Positions 46,728-53,979 of a stretch of DNA of 64,000 bases are shown here, piece by piece. Under the pieces are notes generated by a model that made no database searches, was not told where the DNA came from, and saw only the letters and a program-made list of their open reading frames with translations. This stretch comes from Mycobacterium mantenii (lineage in GTDB: Bacteria; Actinomycetota; Actinomycetes; Mycobacteriales; Mycobacteriaceae): NCBI RefSeq assembly GCF_010731775.1, contig NZ_AP022590.1, positions 1,488,001 to 1,552,000 of the forward strand. The letters run 5' to 3'. Position numbers and translations under genes: made by a program. Every line of letters begins with the position of its first letter. Within the stretch, counting starts at the first letter, position 1.

Positions 46728-46979
46728 CTAGCGAATCGGATCCTCGGGGACGACGCGCTTCCGGCTGATCAAGCGTGCCTGTTTGCGGGCCAAGCGCGCG
46801 CGCCTGCGCAGCTGCCGAGCATGCTCTACCGCGTCGCCGACGTGTCCGTCGTCGGAGGACTCCCGAGCCATACGGGCCCGGTAAGCCTTCTGCCGGCAGG
46901 CCCCGGAGCAGTACGACGCATCGGCGCGACCATAGAACGATGATCGGCACACACAGCACCGCATTTCCCTGGCCGACAT
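46728..46979 (-). CDS. Small zinc-finger-like basic protein
   Basis: An 83-residue, strongly basic protein with a probable zinc site: Cys8-x2-Cys11 and Cys24-x3-Cys28 (SFYGRADASYCSGACRQKAYR). A long Arg-rich helix with a CRQKAYRARM motif follows. This pattern recalls FCS-type zinc fingers of small actinobacterial proteins. Starts at ATG 46979 or 46964 are possible (the latter follows CAGGGAA); the ORF extends further, but the upstream part is not coding-like. It lies upstream of, and in the same direction as, the HAD-ATPase gene. Nucleic-acid or protein binding is likely, but the role is unknown. Confidence 0.7.
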   Translation of the reverse strand: MSAREMRCCVCRSSFYGRADASYCSGACRQKAYRARMARESSDDGHVGDAVEHARQLRRRARLARKQARLISRKRVVPEDPIR

Positions 46980-46987
46980 GCGCCAAA

Positions 46988-47007
46988 CGTTACAGCTATC
47001 CGTAACG
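46988..47007. promoter_or_regulatory. Inverted repeat in the divergent gap
   Basis: CGTTAC (46988-46993) and GTAACG (47002-47007) flank an 8-base spacer just before the zinc-finger start. No DosR-like box is found in this gap, so this palindrome is the only candidate operator between the two divergent genes. Confidence 0.35.
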
Positions 47008-47173
47008 CTCGGCAAGTTTTCGTTTAGGGTAGCTCGATCCAAACCACAACGCTCCCAACCGAGTAGCATCAACGGGCGTAGGCGAGGCGCAGTGCGGGGC
47101 TGCTGTCTTTTGGTCGCTACGGAACATGCGCCGCGTCAAACGGGGCCAAGGGGGCCGTGGAAGGTGTCGATCC

Positions 47174-48874
47174 GTGGTCGTGGAGCACATTAGAGCGCCT
47201 TTTGCCCAGCTAGGCAGGCCGGATTTGGTGGGTCGCATGCACCAGCAACTCGACGAGCTGGTGGCTTCCCATGACCACATGGAGCAACTGCTGCAAGCCA
47301 TCGTCGAGATCGGTTCTTATGCGGACCTGGATGCGACGCTGCATCGAATCGTCACCGCGGCAACCGAATTGACGCAATCCCGCTATGGAGCATTGGCCGT
47401 CCGGGGCAGCGACGGCCGAATGGTCACTTTCGTGCACACCGGCATGGAGCGAGAGACGGAGCAATACATCGGCGATCTACCGGTAGGCAAGGGCGTTCTC
47501 GGCATCGGGCTCGAGACGACGGACGTGCTGCGTCTGGACGATCTGACCAAGCACCCGGCTGCGGTCGGCTTTCCGCCACACCATCCGCCCATGCGCGCCT
47601 TCCTCGGTGTGCCGATCGCGTCGCGTGATGACGTGTTCGGCAGCCTGTACGTCGCGGACGACAGCCCCGAGAAGGTGTTCACCGGATCCGACGAGATCAC
47701 CGCCCGCGCGCTGGCGGCGACCGCGGCGGTGGGCATCGATAAGGCGCAACTCTTCGATCGGCTGCGCACGTCGGCGGCGTGGGTCGAGGCTACTCGCGAG
47801 ATCACCGCGGCACTGCTGTCGGGTTCCGATTCGCACTCGGATGCCCTGCGGTTGATCGCCGAGCGCACGATGGAGTTGGCCGGTGCCGAGCAAGCGATCG
47901 TTCTTGTTCCGGTCGGCAAGCCGGACGACTGCGCCGACTCCTTGGTGGTGTCCATGGCTGCGGGACTGCACGCCGACGAGGTGACCGGCCAATTGGTGCC
48001 GATGGACGACTCCACCACCGGAGCTGTCTTCCGGTCCGGCAAAGCGGTGATCACCGAACACTTCCGCCACCCGATACCGGCCTTCACCGATGTCGGGCAG
48101 CGCCCGGCGATCGCGGTGCCGCTACGCGCCGGTGATGCCATGATTGGGGTGATCGCCGTGGCCCGCGCCACCGAAGCGCCCCCCTTCAAACCCGGCTACC
48201 TCGACTCCGTCAGCTCTTTCGCGGACCACGCCGCAGTGGCGCTGCAGCTTGCCGCCAATCGTGACCGCGAGCACGAGCTGAGCATTCTGGCCGACCGCGA
48301 ACGTATTGCGCATGACCTGCACGACCACGTCATCCGGCGGCTATTCGGCGCGGAGTTGGACCTGCAGAGCGCCATCGCCCGGTCCCGCTCACCGGATATG
48401 ACGGCTCACCTCAGCATGACCCTCGACAACCTCCAGGGCACCGTCGAAGACATCCGCGCGACCATCTTCGAGCTACAGCCTCGCTCCGACCCGGGCGATC
48501 TGTTTCCGCAGCGCATTCGACAACTCGTCGCCGATCTGACTGATGACTGCGACATCGTTGTCACTCTGAAAACAACGGGGTTGATGTCCGCGGTGGGCAG
48601 CGAGCTGGCCGAGCATGCCGCGGCGGTCATTACCCAGGCCATCGGCGATACTGCGCGTGACGTCGGCACGTCCCAACTGACCGTGGCGATCACGGTGGAC
48701 GACTCATTCACCCTCGATATCACCGCCGACGGTGGGCAAATCCCGGCCGACAACCCGCAAGGCTGCACCGACATGCACCGCCGCGCGGCACAACTCGGCG
48801 GCACCTGCCGGATCAGTTCACCTCCCGAAGGCGGCAACCACGTCCGTTGGATCGCGCCTGTCACCTGCCTGTAA
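47174..48874 (+). CDS. DosS/DosT-like heme-GAF sensor with degenerate ATPase domain
   Basis: A 566-residue paralogue of the 16669-18450 sensor. GAF-A retains the heme signature GFPPHHPPMRAF (ligand His about 137) and the Tyr of SLYVAD (about 159). The DHp motif is intact (DLHDHVIRR). The HATPase_c domain is not: the N box reads TQAIGDTARD where the family has TEAVSNAVRH, the G1 box reads TADGGQIP for DNGSGIP, and G2 reads GCTDMHRRA. ATP binding is therefore doubtful. The GTG at 47174 follows GGAAGG at 9 bases; an ATG at 47126 is the alternative. It may sense oxygen or NO and act through dimerisation with DosS, or be a decaying copy. Confidence 0.9.
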   Translation: MVVEHIRAPFAQLGRPDLVGRMHQQLDELVASHDHMEQLLQAIVEIGSYADLDATLHRIVTAATELTQSRYGALAVRGSDGRMVTFVHTGMERETEQYIGDLPVGKGVLGIGLETTDVLRLDDLTKHPAAVGFPPHHPPMRAFLGVPIASRDDVFGSLYVADDSPEKVFTGSDEITARALAATAAVGIDKAQLFDRLRTSAAWVEATREITAALLSGSDSHSDALRLIAERTMELAGAEQAIVLVPVGKPDDCADSLVVSMAAGLHADEVTGQLVPMDDSTTGAVFRSGKAVITEHFRHPIPAFTDVGQRPAIAVPLRAGDAMIGVIAVARATEAPPFKPGYLDSVSSFADHAAVALQLAANRDREHELSILADRERIAHDLHDHVIRRLFGAELDLQSAIARSRSPDMTAHLSMTLDNLQGTVEDIRATIFELQPRSDPGDLFPQRIRQLVADLTDDCDIVVTLKTTGLMSAVGSELAEHAAAVITQAIGDTARDVGTSQLTVAITVDDSFTLDITADGGQIPADNPQGCTDMHRRAAQLGGTCRISSPPEGGNHVRWIAPVTCL

Positions 48875-48928
48875 TGCCCACGATTTTCGCTTTTTGGAAG
48901 GGATAGGGCCGGGCGGCCGGGGCGGTGC

Positions 48929-49777
48929 TCAATGCAGCGTGGCCGCGTTGACGAGCTTCTCGTCGGGTAACCCGTTGGGCTGCCCGGACTTCGAGGCACC
49001 GGACTCGCGCGTCAAGAAGCCGGTGAGTTCGCCGATCGCGCTCATCAAGGGCGCGGGGAAAACGATGGTGGTGTTCTTCTCCACCCCGAGTTCGAGCAAT
49101 GTCTGCAGGTTTCGCAGTTGTAAGGCCAGCGGGTGCTGCATCATGGTGTCCGATGCATCGCCGAGGGCGGCCGCGGCACGTGCCTCTCCCTCTGCGGCAA
49201 TGATTTTGGCACGCTTCTCCCGTTCCGCCTCGGCCTCACGCGCCATCGCGCGTTTCATGCTGTCCGGAAGCTGAATGTCCTTGAGCTCGACCAACGTGAC
49301 CTCCACGCCCCATTCCACCGTTGTTGTGTCGAGGATTTGGCGGATGCTGGCGTTGATCTTCTCGGTCTGGGCGAGGACCTCGTCGAGAGAATGTTGCCCG
49401 ACGACGTTGCGCAGGGTGGTCTGGGCGATCTGGTCGATGGCCGCGTGCACGTTCTCGATGACGACGACGGCCTTGCGGGCATCGATGACCCGGAAGTAGG
49501 CGACCGCGGCGATGTCGACGCTGACGTTATCGCGGGTGATGATCCCCTGCGACTGGATGGGCATGGTCACGATGCGCATCGACACCCGCAGCAGACGGTC
49601 GATGACCGGGATGATGAGGCGCAGTCCGGGCTCACGGACCGCGATGACCCGGCCGAGCCGAAAGTGCACGCCCCGTTGATACTGCTGTACGACCCGAATC
49701 GAGGCGGCCAATAAGGACAACCCCAGGACCGAAAGGAAAACCAAAAGAACCGTCGCACCCTGACTCACGACGACCAC
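48929..49777 (-). CDS. Slipin/stomatin-like SPFH-domain membrane protein
   Basis: A 282-residue band 7 protein. It has an N-terminal membrane helix (TVLLVFLSVLGLSLLAASI) and an SPFH domain at about 30-200 (QYQRGVHFRLGRV, REPGLRLIIPVIDR, DNVSVDIAAVAYFRV). An Ala/Glu coiled coil at about 175-215 (AMAREAEAEREKRAKIIAAEGEARAAAALGDA) is followed by a C-terminal tail. Such proteins form membrane microdomain rings. The start is GTG at 49777, with GTG at 49768 as an alternative. There is no NfeD partner next to it. A perfect-looking DosR box precedes it, so it probably belongs to the hypoxic response. Confidence 0.93.
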   Translation of the reverse strand: MVVVSQGATVLLVFLSVLGLSLLAASIRVVQQYQRGVHFRLGRVIAVREPGLRLIIPVIDRLLRVSMRIVTMPIQSQGIITRDNVSVDIAAVAYFRVIDARKAVVVIENVHAAIDQIAQTTLRNVVGQHSLDEVLAQTEKINASIRQILDTTTVEWGVEVTLVELKDIQLPDSMKRAMAREAEAEREKRAKIIAAEGEARAAAALGDASDTMMQHPLALQLRNLQTLLELGVEKNTTIVFPAPLMSAIGELTGFLTRESGASKSGQPNGLPDEKLVNAATLH

Positions 49778-49854
49778 CTCGATCCACTTTACTCTTACCT
49801 ATCCGCGGTGACCACGCGGTTACCACCAACGCTAGAGCCCGTCATCGTGTGACT

Positions 49855-49874
49855 CAGCGGCCGAAAGTCCCTGT
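49855..49874 (-). promoter_or_regulatory. DosR box upstream of the slipin gene
   Basis: On the minus strand GGGACTTTCGGCCG (49858-49871) has the left half-site and GGCC in the right. It is 81-95 bases upstream of the GTG at 49777. Confidence 0.7.
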
Positions 49875-49928
49875 TCGGCCGCCGAAGGGCCCTTCCTCGG
49901 TGCGCCCAAGTGTTCCCGGACGGTCGGT

Positions 49929-51338
49929 TCAGCCCTGCACACCAACGGCGGCTTCCAGTTCGACCAAGGACAGCTCGGTGAGCGGAATCAGGGCGCCGAT
50001 GTCGCGCACCACCTCGGCACCCGCAACAAATCCGATCCCGATCCGGTCGGCGTAGGAGCACGTCGTGATGTTGAGAGTTTGACCGTCGTAAACAGTTGAA
50101 ACCGGATACATCTCGTCGATATGGGCTCCGTTGAAGTACATTTCGTCGCGAGGTCCGGGGACATGCGAAATCGGCAGGTTGTATCCGGTTCGGATCTTCG
50201 GCGCCAACGGCAGCATCGGGGAGATGACCGTCGCGGCAATGCTCCCCGCCGTGGTCAGCAGGGATGCCGCCGCTCCACGTTTTGCCACCCAGTCCTTTCC
50301 TTCCGACATGGACCGATGGATCAGCGCCAACCGCGCGACCGGATCATCCACATTGGTGCCGAGGGGACAGATCCAGAAGCCAAACCTGTTGCCATAGTTT
50401 TCATTTACAGCCGCGGGTTGCGTACGATCGCGGACGGTGATCGGACAGATCGCCGCCAACGACTGCTTGGGCAATTCGCCGCGATCACTCAGCCACCGGC
50501 GCAGAACGGAAGCCAACATGGCGTTGACCACGTCGTTGCCGGTCACCCCGGCGGCCCTTTGTACCGCCCGGATACGGCTCTTCGCCCAACTGCCCGCACA
50601 GACCGCACGCCCTGGCCCGAGACGGCCGTTGAACCTGGTGTACGGAGCCCCCAGCGGCAGCACGGTGGTGTGCCGGACCAGACCGCCGATCACGGTGGAC
50701 AACTCGCCGGTGATGACCCGTTCGACCATGCCGGTGCTCGACGCCGCCGCATCGGCCAGGAACCGAAGCGGCGCGACCATACGCCGCAGCAACCCTTTCG
50801 ATTCCGGCGCCGACGCGCATCCATGACCGCAGTTCGCATGGAAAGGTGGCATCGACCGAAGCATCGGATCGGTGCTGAGCGCATCGGCGATCATCTGGAC
50901 ACCGGCAACGCCGTCGATGATGGTGTGGTGCACCTTGACGTAGAAGGCGAATCTGCCGTCTTCGAGGCCGTCGATCAGATACGACATCCACATGGGGCGC
51001 GACCGGTCAAGTCGCTCCGCATCGAGCTCGCCGATCAGCCGCCAGAATTCGTCGTAACCGCCAGAAATGCTGCGGCGCCGGCAATGTCGGCTCAGGTCGA
51101 CGGTGTCGAGATCGTGCCAGACCCACATGCCACCGGTATTTAAGCCTCGATGCGGGTACCTGCGAAGCCTCGGATCGATCGAGTCGTGGGTCGCAAGCGC
51201 CGCGCGATAGAGCGCATCGACATAGTCAGGCCCGGCGTCCGCGGGTGGTGACAGTAGCAGCACGGCACCGACATGCATGGGACTGGCCACCAACTCCGCG
51301 GTCATCATCGCGGCGTCCAACGGATTCAGCGGATTCAC
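49929..51338 (-). CDS. WS/DGAT acyltransferase, copy 3
   Basis: A 469-residue, more distant WS/DGAT with active site HHTIIDG (His137-138). The N-terminus (MNPLNPLDAAMMTAELVASPMHVG) differs from the other two copies, and the C-terminal NLPISHVPGPRDEMYFNGAHIDEMYP is family-typical. The GTG at 51338 follows GAGGA. It starts 14 bases after the stop of the alpha/beta hydrolase gene in the same direction, so the two are probably co-transcribed under the box cluster at 52614-52729. Acyl acceptor preference may differ from the other copies. Confidence 0.93.
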   Translation of the reverse strand: MNPLNPLDAAMMTAELVASPMHVGAVLLLSPPADAGPDYVDALYRAALATHDSIDPRLRRYPHRGLNTGGMWVWHDLDTVDLSRHCRRRSISGGYDEFWRLIGELDAERLDRSRPMWMSYLIDGLEDGRFAFYVKVHHTIIDGVAGVQMIADALSTDPMLRSMPPFHANCGHGCASAPESKGLLRRMVAPLRFLADAAASSTGMVERVITGELSTVIGGLVRHTTVLPLGAPYTRFNGRLGPGRAVCAGSWAKSRIRAVQRAAGVTGNDVVNAMLASVLRRWLSDRGELPKQSLAAICPITVRDRTQPAAVNENYGNRFGFWICPLGTNVDDPVARLALIHRSMSEGKDWVAKRGAAASLLTTAGSIAATVISPMLPLAPKIRTGYNLPISHVPGPRDEMYFNGAHIDEMYPVSTVYDGQTLNITTCSYADRIGIGFVAGAEVVRDIGALIPLTELSLVELEAAVGVQG

Positions 51339-51352
51339 CGTGTCCTCGGCAA

Positions 51353-52591
51353 CTACGCGGACTTGTCGCGCCGCATCGCTGGTGCGTCCAGAAGACCCGA
51401 TTGCCTTAGCGCCGCCAGCACGAACCGCTGCACCGGCTGCGATCGGAAGAATCCGGTATGTCCACCGGGGTACCAGACTATCTTCGGTTTACCCCAGTGC
51501 TCCCAGAGGCGGATCACCTGCTCGCGTGGGTGCACCACTTGGTCAGCGATGCCCGCATAGATGAAACGCCCCTGCATGGGCACCAGTGGAGTGAGCGAAA
51601 GCGGCGAGATCATCCGCCCGATGGGTTCAGCCAACTTCATCGTGAGACGACGTGGGTCGTCGTGGCTCAGACCGGAGTGGCGGCCCAGCACCGTCACCAG
51701 GTCCGCCACCGGGATGCCCAGGATCGCGCAGGTGAGGCCGCTCTCGAGGCTGGCAACTAGCGCGGCGATATAGCCGCCGAGCGACAGGCTGTTCAATCCG
51801 ATCAGCGAATCCGGCTCCTGCAACCGGATCCAGGACAGCAGGCGCCGGATATCCCACACCGCCTGGGCCGTCGCATGCACGTCGTCGAGAACATTTTCTC
51901 CCGGGAAGACCCGGCCCTGGGGAAGGCCGCGCGCCCTGGGGCCGTGCATCGGAAGCACTGGCATGACGACGTTCAGCTTGAGCTCATCGTGCAGTTTCCA
52001 CGCGCGAAATATGGCGAGATCGAGTGCGGCCCGGCCCATCTCGGTACCGTGCACACACACGAGCCAGGGACGCGGCTGCGGATGGCGCAGCAGCAGGGCG
52101 TACTCACGGTTGTTCCCGGTGTACGTCTGCCAGCGTTGCGCACCCGGTTCGCCGGGATGCGGCAGGTACCCACTGTCATAGGCGAGGCGATAAAACGAAC
52201 GTCGGTATCCCCTGACGTGCCGAATAGTCAGTTCCGAAAGGACCGGAGGTTCGCCAAAGAATTCTGTGGGATTGTCCAGCCATCCCTTACCCCCGTAGAA
52301 GTCCAGCGCGGCGATGACCTCGCGGGTGATGTGCTCGAACACCTCGGGTCGACTGACCGGACGGCGCGCCTTGAGTCCGGTCAGGACGATTTCGTCGCGA
52401 AAAGCCTGTGCGGCCAGCGCGAGGGTGGGCCGTGCGATCGGGAGTTGATTCGGCGCTTGATGGAGATAATCGCGCCACGACTGAGCGAGGTATCGACCGG
52501 TGTGCGTGAACGGCCTGATCGCTGCGCCTAACCCGTCGGCGGCAGAGGAACTCAGTCGCTGACGGTCGTGGCTGGCGGATTCGTCGGCCAT
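51353..52591 (-). CDS. Alpha/beta hydrolase-fold protein
   Basis: A 412-residue protein. The hydrolase core occupies about 165-400: oxyanion region VCVHGTEMG, nucleophile elbow LNSLSLGGYIAAL (Ser in SLGG), acid residue near GIADQVVHP and His in YPGGHTGFF. The first 160 residues are an unassigned helical extension. It is likely a lipase or esterase acting near the WS/DGAT it is transcribed with, either trimming or supplying acyl groups. The ATG at 52591 has no clear ribosome site. Five box-like sites lie 23-138 bases upstream. Confidence 0.85.
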   Translation of the reverse strand: MADESASHDRQRLSSSAADGLGAAIRPFTHTGRYLAQSWRDYLHQAPNQLPIARPTLALAAQAFRDEIVLTGLKARRPVSRPEVFEHITREVIAALDFYGGKGWLDNPTEFFGEPPVLSELTIRHVRGYRRSFYRLAYDSGYLPHPGEPGAQRWQTYTGNNREYALLLRHPQPRPWLVCVHGTEMGRAALDLAIFRAWKLHDELKLNVVMPVLPMHGPRARGLPQGRVFPGENVLDDVHATAQAVWDIRRLLSWIRLQEPDSLIGLNSLSLGGYIAALVASLESGLTCAILGIPVADLVTVLGRHSGLSHDDPRRLTMKLAEPIGRMISPLSLTPLVPMQGRFIYAGIADQVVHPREQVIRLWEHWGKPKIVWYPGGHTGFFRSQPVQRFVLAALRQSGLLDAPAMRRDKSA

Positions 52592-52613
52592 GACGGCAGG
52601 TTAGCGCGCCCCA

Positions 52614-52729
52614 GGGTCAGTACCTTAGGGGATTACGGCCCGACCAAAGCAACGAAAGTCCTTTACCGGCAACCTTAACCGCCCGCACCGTCTGGGACCA
52701 ATTACCGGGCGTGAAGGGACTTTGGTCAC
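52614..52729. promoter_or_regulatory. Cluster of DosR-like boxes in a divergent gap
   Basis: GGGTCAGTACCTTA (52614-52627), GGGGATTACGGCCC (52628-52641), a half-site AAAGTCC (52655-52661), GGGACCAATTACCG (52694-52707) and GGGACTTTGGTCAC (52716-52729). The last is the best and lies 105-118 bases before the plus-strand 89-aa gene. The first two lie near the hydrolase start on the minus strand. Confidence 0.6.
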
Positions 52730-52833
52730 TCGCGCCGCCGTTCGGGCAGTCGTAACCTCGGGGCGTCCAATAAGGCCGGTCTCAACGGTGAGACGAACGG
52801 CCAATCGCGACGAATTCAGTATGAGGAGTTGTC

Positions 52834-53103
52834 ATGACAGAGGCACAGGCGCCGCAGAAGTCCGAGCCGCCCCGTTGGGCGGAACTGTCCGACGAGGTAC
52901 TCGAATCGGTCGAGTCCGGCCGTAAGCAGGCCATCGAGGCCGTCCGCAAGTTCGTCGATCAGGTCAGCGCGCAGATCCCCGATCAATCTCGACGCAAGAC
53001 CGTCGTCGACGCCGCCCTGCAGTTGGCTGACGAGTTGGTCACCGCCCGGATCGAGTTCTTGCGCAGCGTGGTACGAAGCGCCGGCGAGGCGGTCAGCAAG
53101 TAG
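52834..53103 (+). CDS. Small helical orphan protein (89 aa)
   Basis: An 89-residue protein predicted to be almost all helix (LSDEVLESVESGRKQAIEAVRKFVDQV; VVDAALQLADELVTARIEFLRSVV), with no membrane segment or Cys. I do not recognise the family. The ATG at 52834 has an excellent GAGGAG. A strong DosR box lies about 105-118 bases upstream, and a perfect hairpin terminator follows, so it is a stand-alone transcription unit. The amphipathic helix repeat and charge pattern suggest a membrane- or protein-associated role, but that is only inference. Confidence 0.85.
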   Translation: MTEAQAPQKSEPPRWAELSDEVLESVESGRKQAIEAVRKFVDQVSAQIPDQSRRKTVVDAALQLADELVTARIEFLRSVVRSAGEAVSK

Positions 53104-53125
53104 AGCTTCACCCGAAAGCATCGAT

Positions 53126-53163
53126 GGACGGATGCCCCACCGCCATTGGCGGGGCATCCGTCC
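53126..53163 (+). terminator. Perfect 13-bp hairpin terminator
   Basis: GGACGGATGCCCC (53126-53138) and GGGGCATCCGTCC (53151-53163) pair perfectly with a 12-base loop, 22 bases past the 89-aa gene. It also lies downstream of the convergent flavodoxin gene. Confidence 0.8.
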
Positions 53164-53200
53164 AGAACGCACGCAAACCGCACTAATCGCGAGCCGGCGG

Positions 53201-53683
53201 TCAGGAAGCGGCCGTGGAGGACTCGACCCGCCGGCGCAGACGCGCCGCGAATCCCTCGGCTCGTTCAAGATCGCGGCCGTCCGGCCGTCCCCTGTTGATG
53301 CCCCCGATCAACCCGAATGGCCCAATCGTGTCGAACCCCCGGCACGAGTACGAGCCGATTACGTCAAACCCCTTGGCTGCGAGCCGTTTCCGCAGCGGCC
53401 GATGGTAGCCGAACAGTGGAACTTCACGGGCGCCGCTGGTGTAGAACGTGAACGCGCGGATATGGTCGACGGTCGGCAAGTGGCGGATCAACTTCTGCAG
53501 CCTCGTATCCACATTCATGTAATAGATGCCCGACCCGAAGCCGATGAGGTCGTACTGGCGCAGCGTGGCGGGGTCGACGGCCTCGGGTGCGATGACCTCG
53601 GCACCCAGCGCCCCGGCCATCCGGTCGGCGACCAAGCGGGTATTGCCGTGCGACTTCGAGGAGCAGATGATGAGCGACTTCAT
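53201..53683 (-). CDS. Flavodoxin-family protein
   Basis: A 160-residue flavodoxin-like protein with the FMN phosphate loop near the N-terminus (IICSSKSHGNTRLVADRMA), YDLIGFGSGIYYMNVD around the isoalloxazine site, and FTFYTSGAREVPLFGYHRPL. It would carry electrons or act as a small quinone/flavin reductase in the cytosol, comparable in size to menaquinone-dependent protoporphyrinogen oxidase-type flavodoxins. The start is ATG at 53683. A DosR-like box lies about 90 bases upstream, in the divergent gap to the FadD gene. The partner is unknown. Confidence 0.9.
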   Translation of the reverse strand: MKSLIICSSKSHGNTRLVADRMAGALGAEVIAPEAVDPATLRQYDLIGFGSGIYYMNVDTRLQKLIRHLPTVDHIRAFTFYTSGAREVPLFGYHRPLRKRLAAKGFDVIGSYSCRGFDTIGPFGLIGGINRGRPDGRDLERAEGFAARLRRRVESSTAAS

Positions 53684-53769
53684 TGCTCAACCCCCTTCGT
53701 GAACGTGCGGACGCCGGTCCCATGCTGCGTGCGTTGTGCGCCCGCCGTAAGGGCGCAAAGGCACACAGC

Positions 53770-53789
53770 AGCGGGGCCTTGGTCACTTG
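53770..53789. promoter_or_regulatory. DosR-like box between flavodoxin and FadD genes
   Basis: GGGGCCTTGGTCAC (53772-53785), reading GTGACCAAGGCCCC on the minus strand, lies about 90 bases from the leftward start and about 195 from the rightward start. The remainder of this 296-base gap shows nothing else. Confidence 0.5.
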
Positions 53790-53979
53790 TGATGAATCGA
53801 GTTGTCGCCGGTTGACTGCCGCGCAAGCACACCGAGGGAAGGGCGGCGCCGGGGACGTTTGTCGGTCTCGACGTGACTTTTGCCTCTACCCGCGACCTGC
53901 GGGCAGCGGCAGGATCGAAAGGCTCACAACAGATAGTCGCACCAGCGGTATTCGGCTCGGCAGCAACGGATTAGCACCA

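Noticed and set aside
53683..53979. Upstream extension of the FadD gene
   Set aside because: It would cross the divergent promoter and a DosR-like box, and its residues do not look like a ligase N-terminus.
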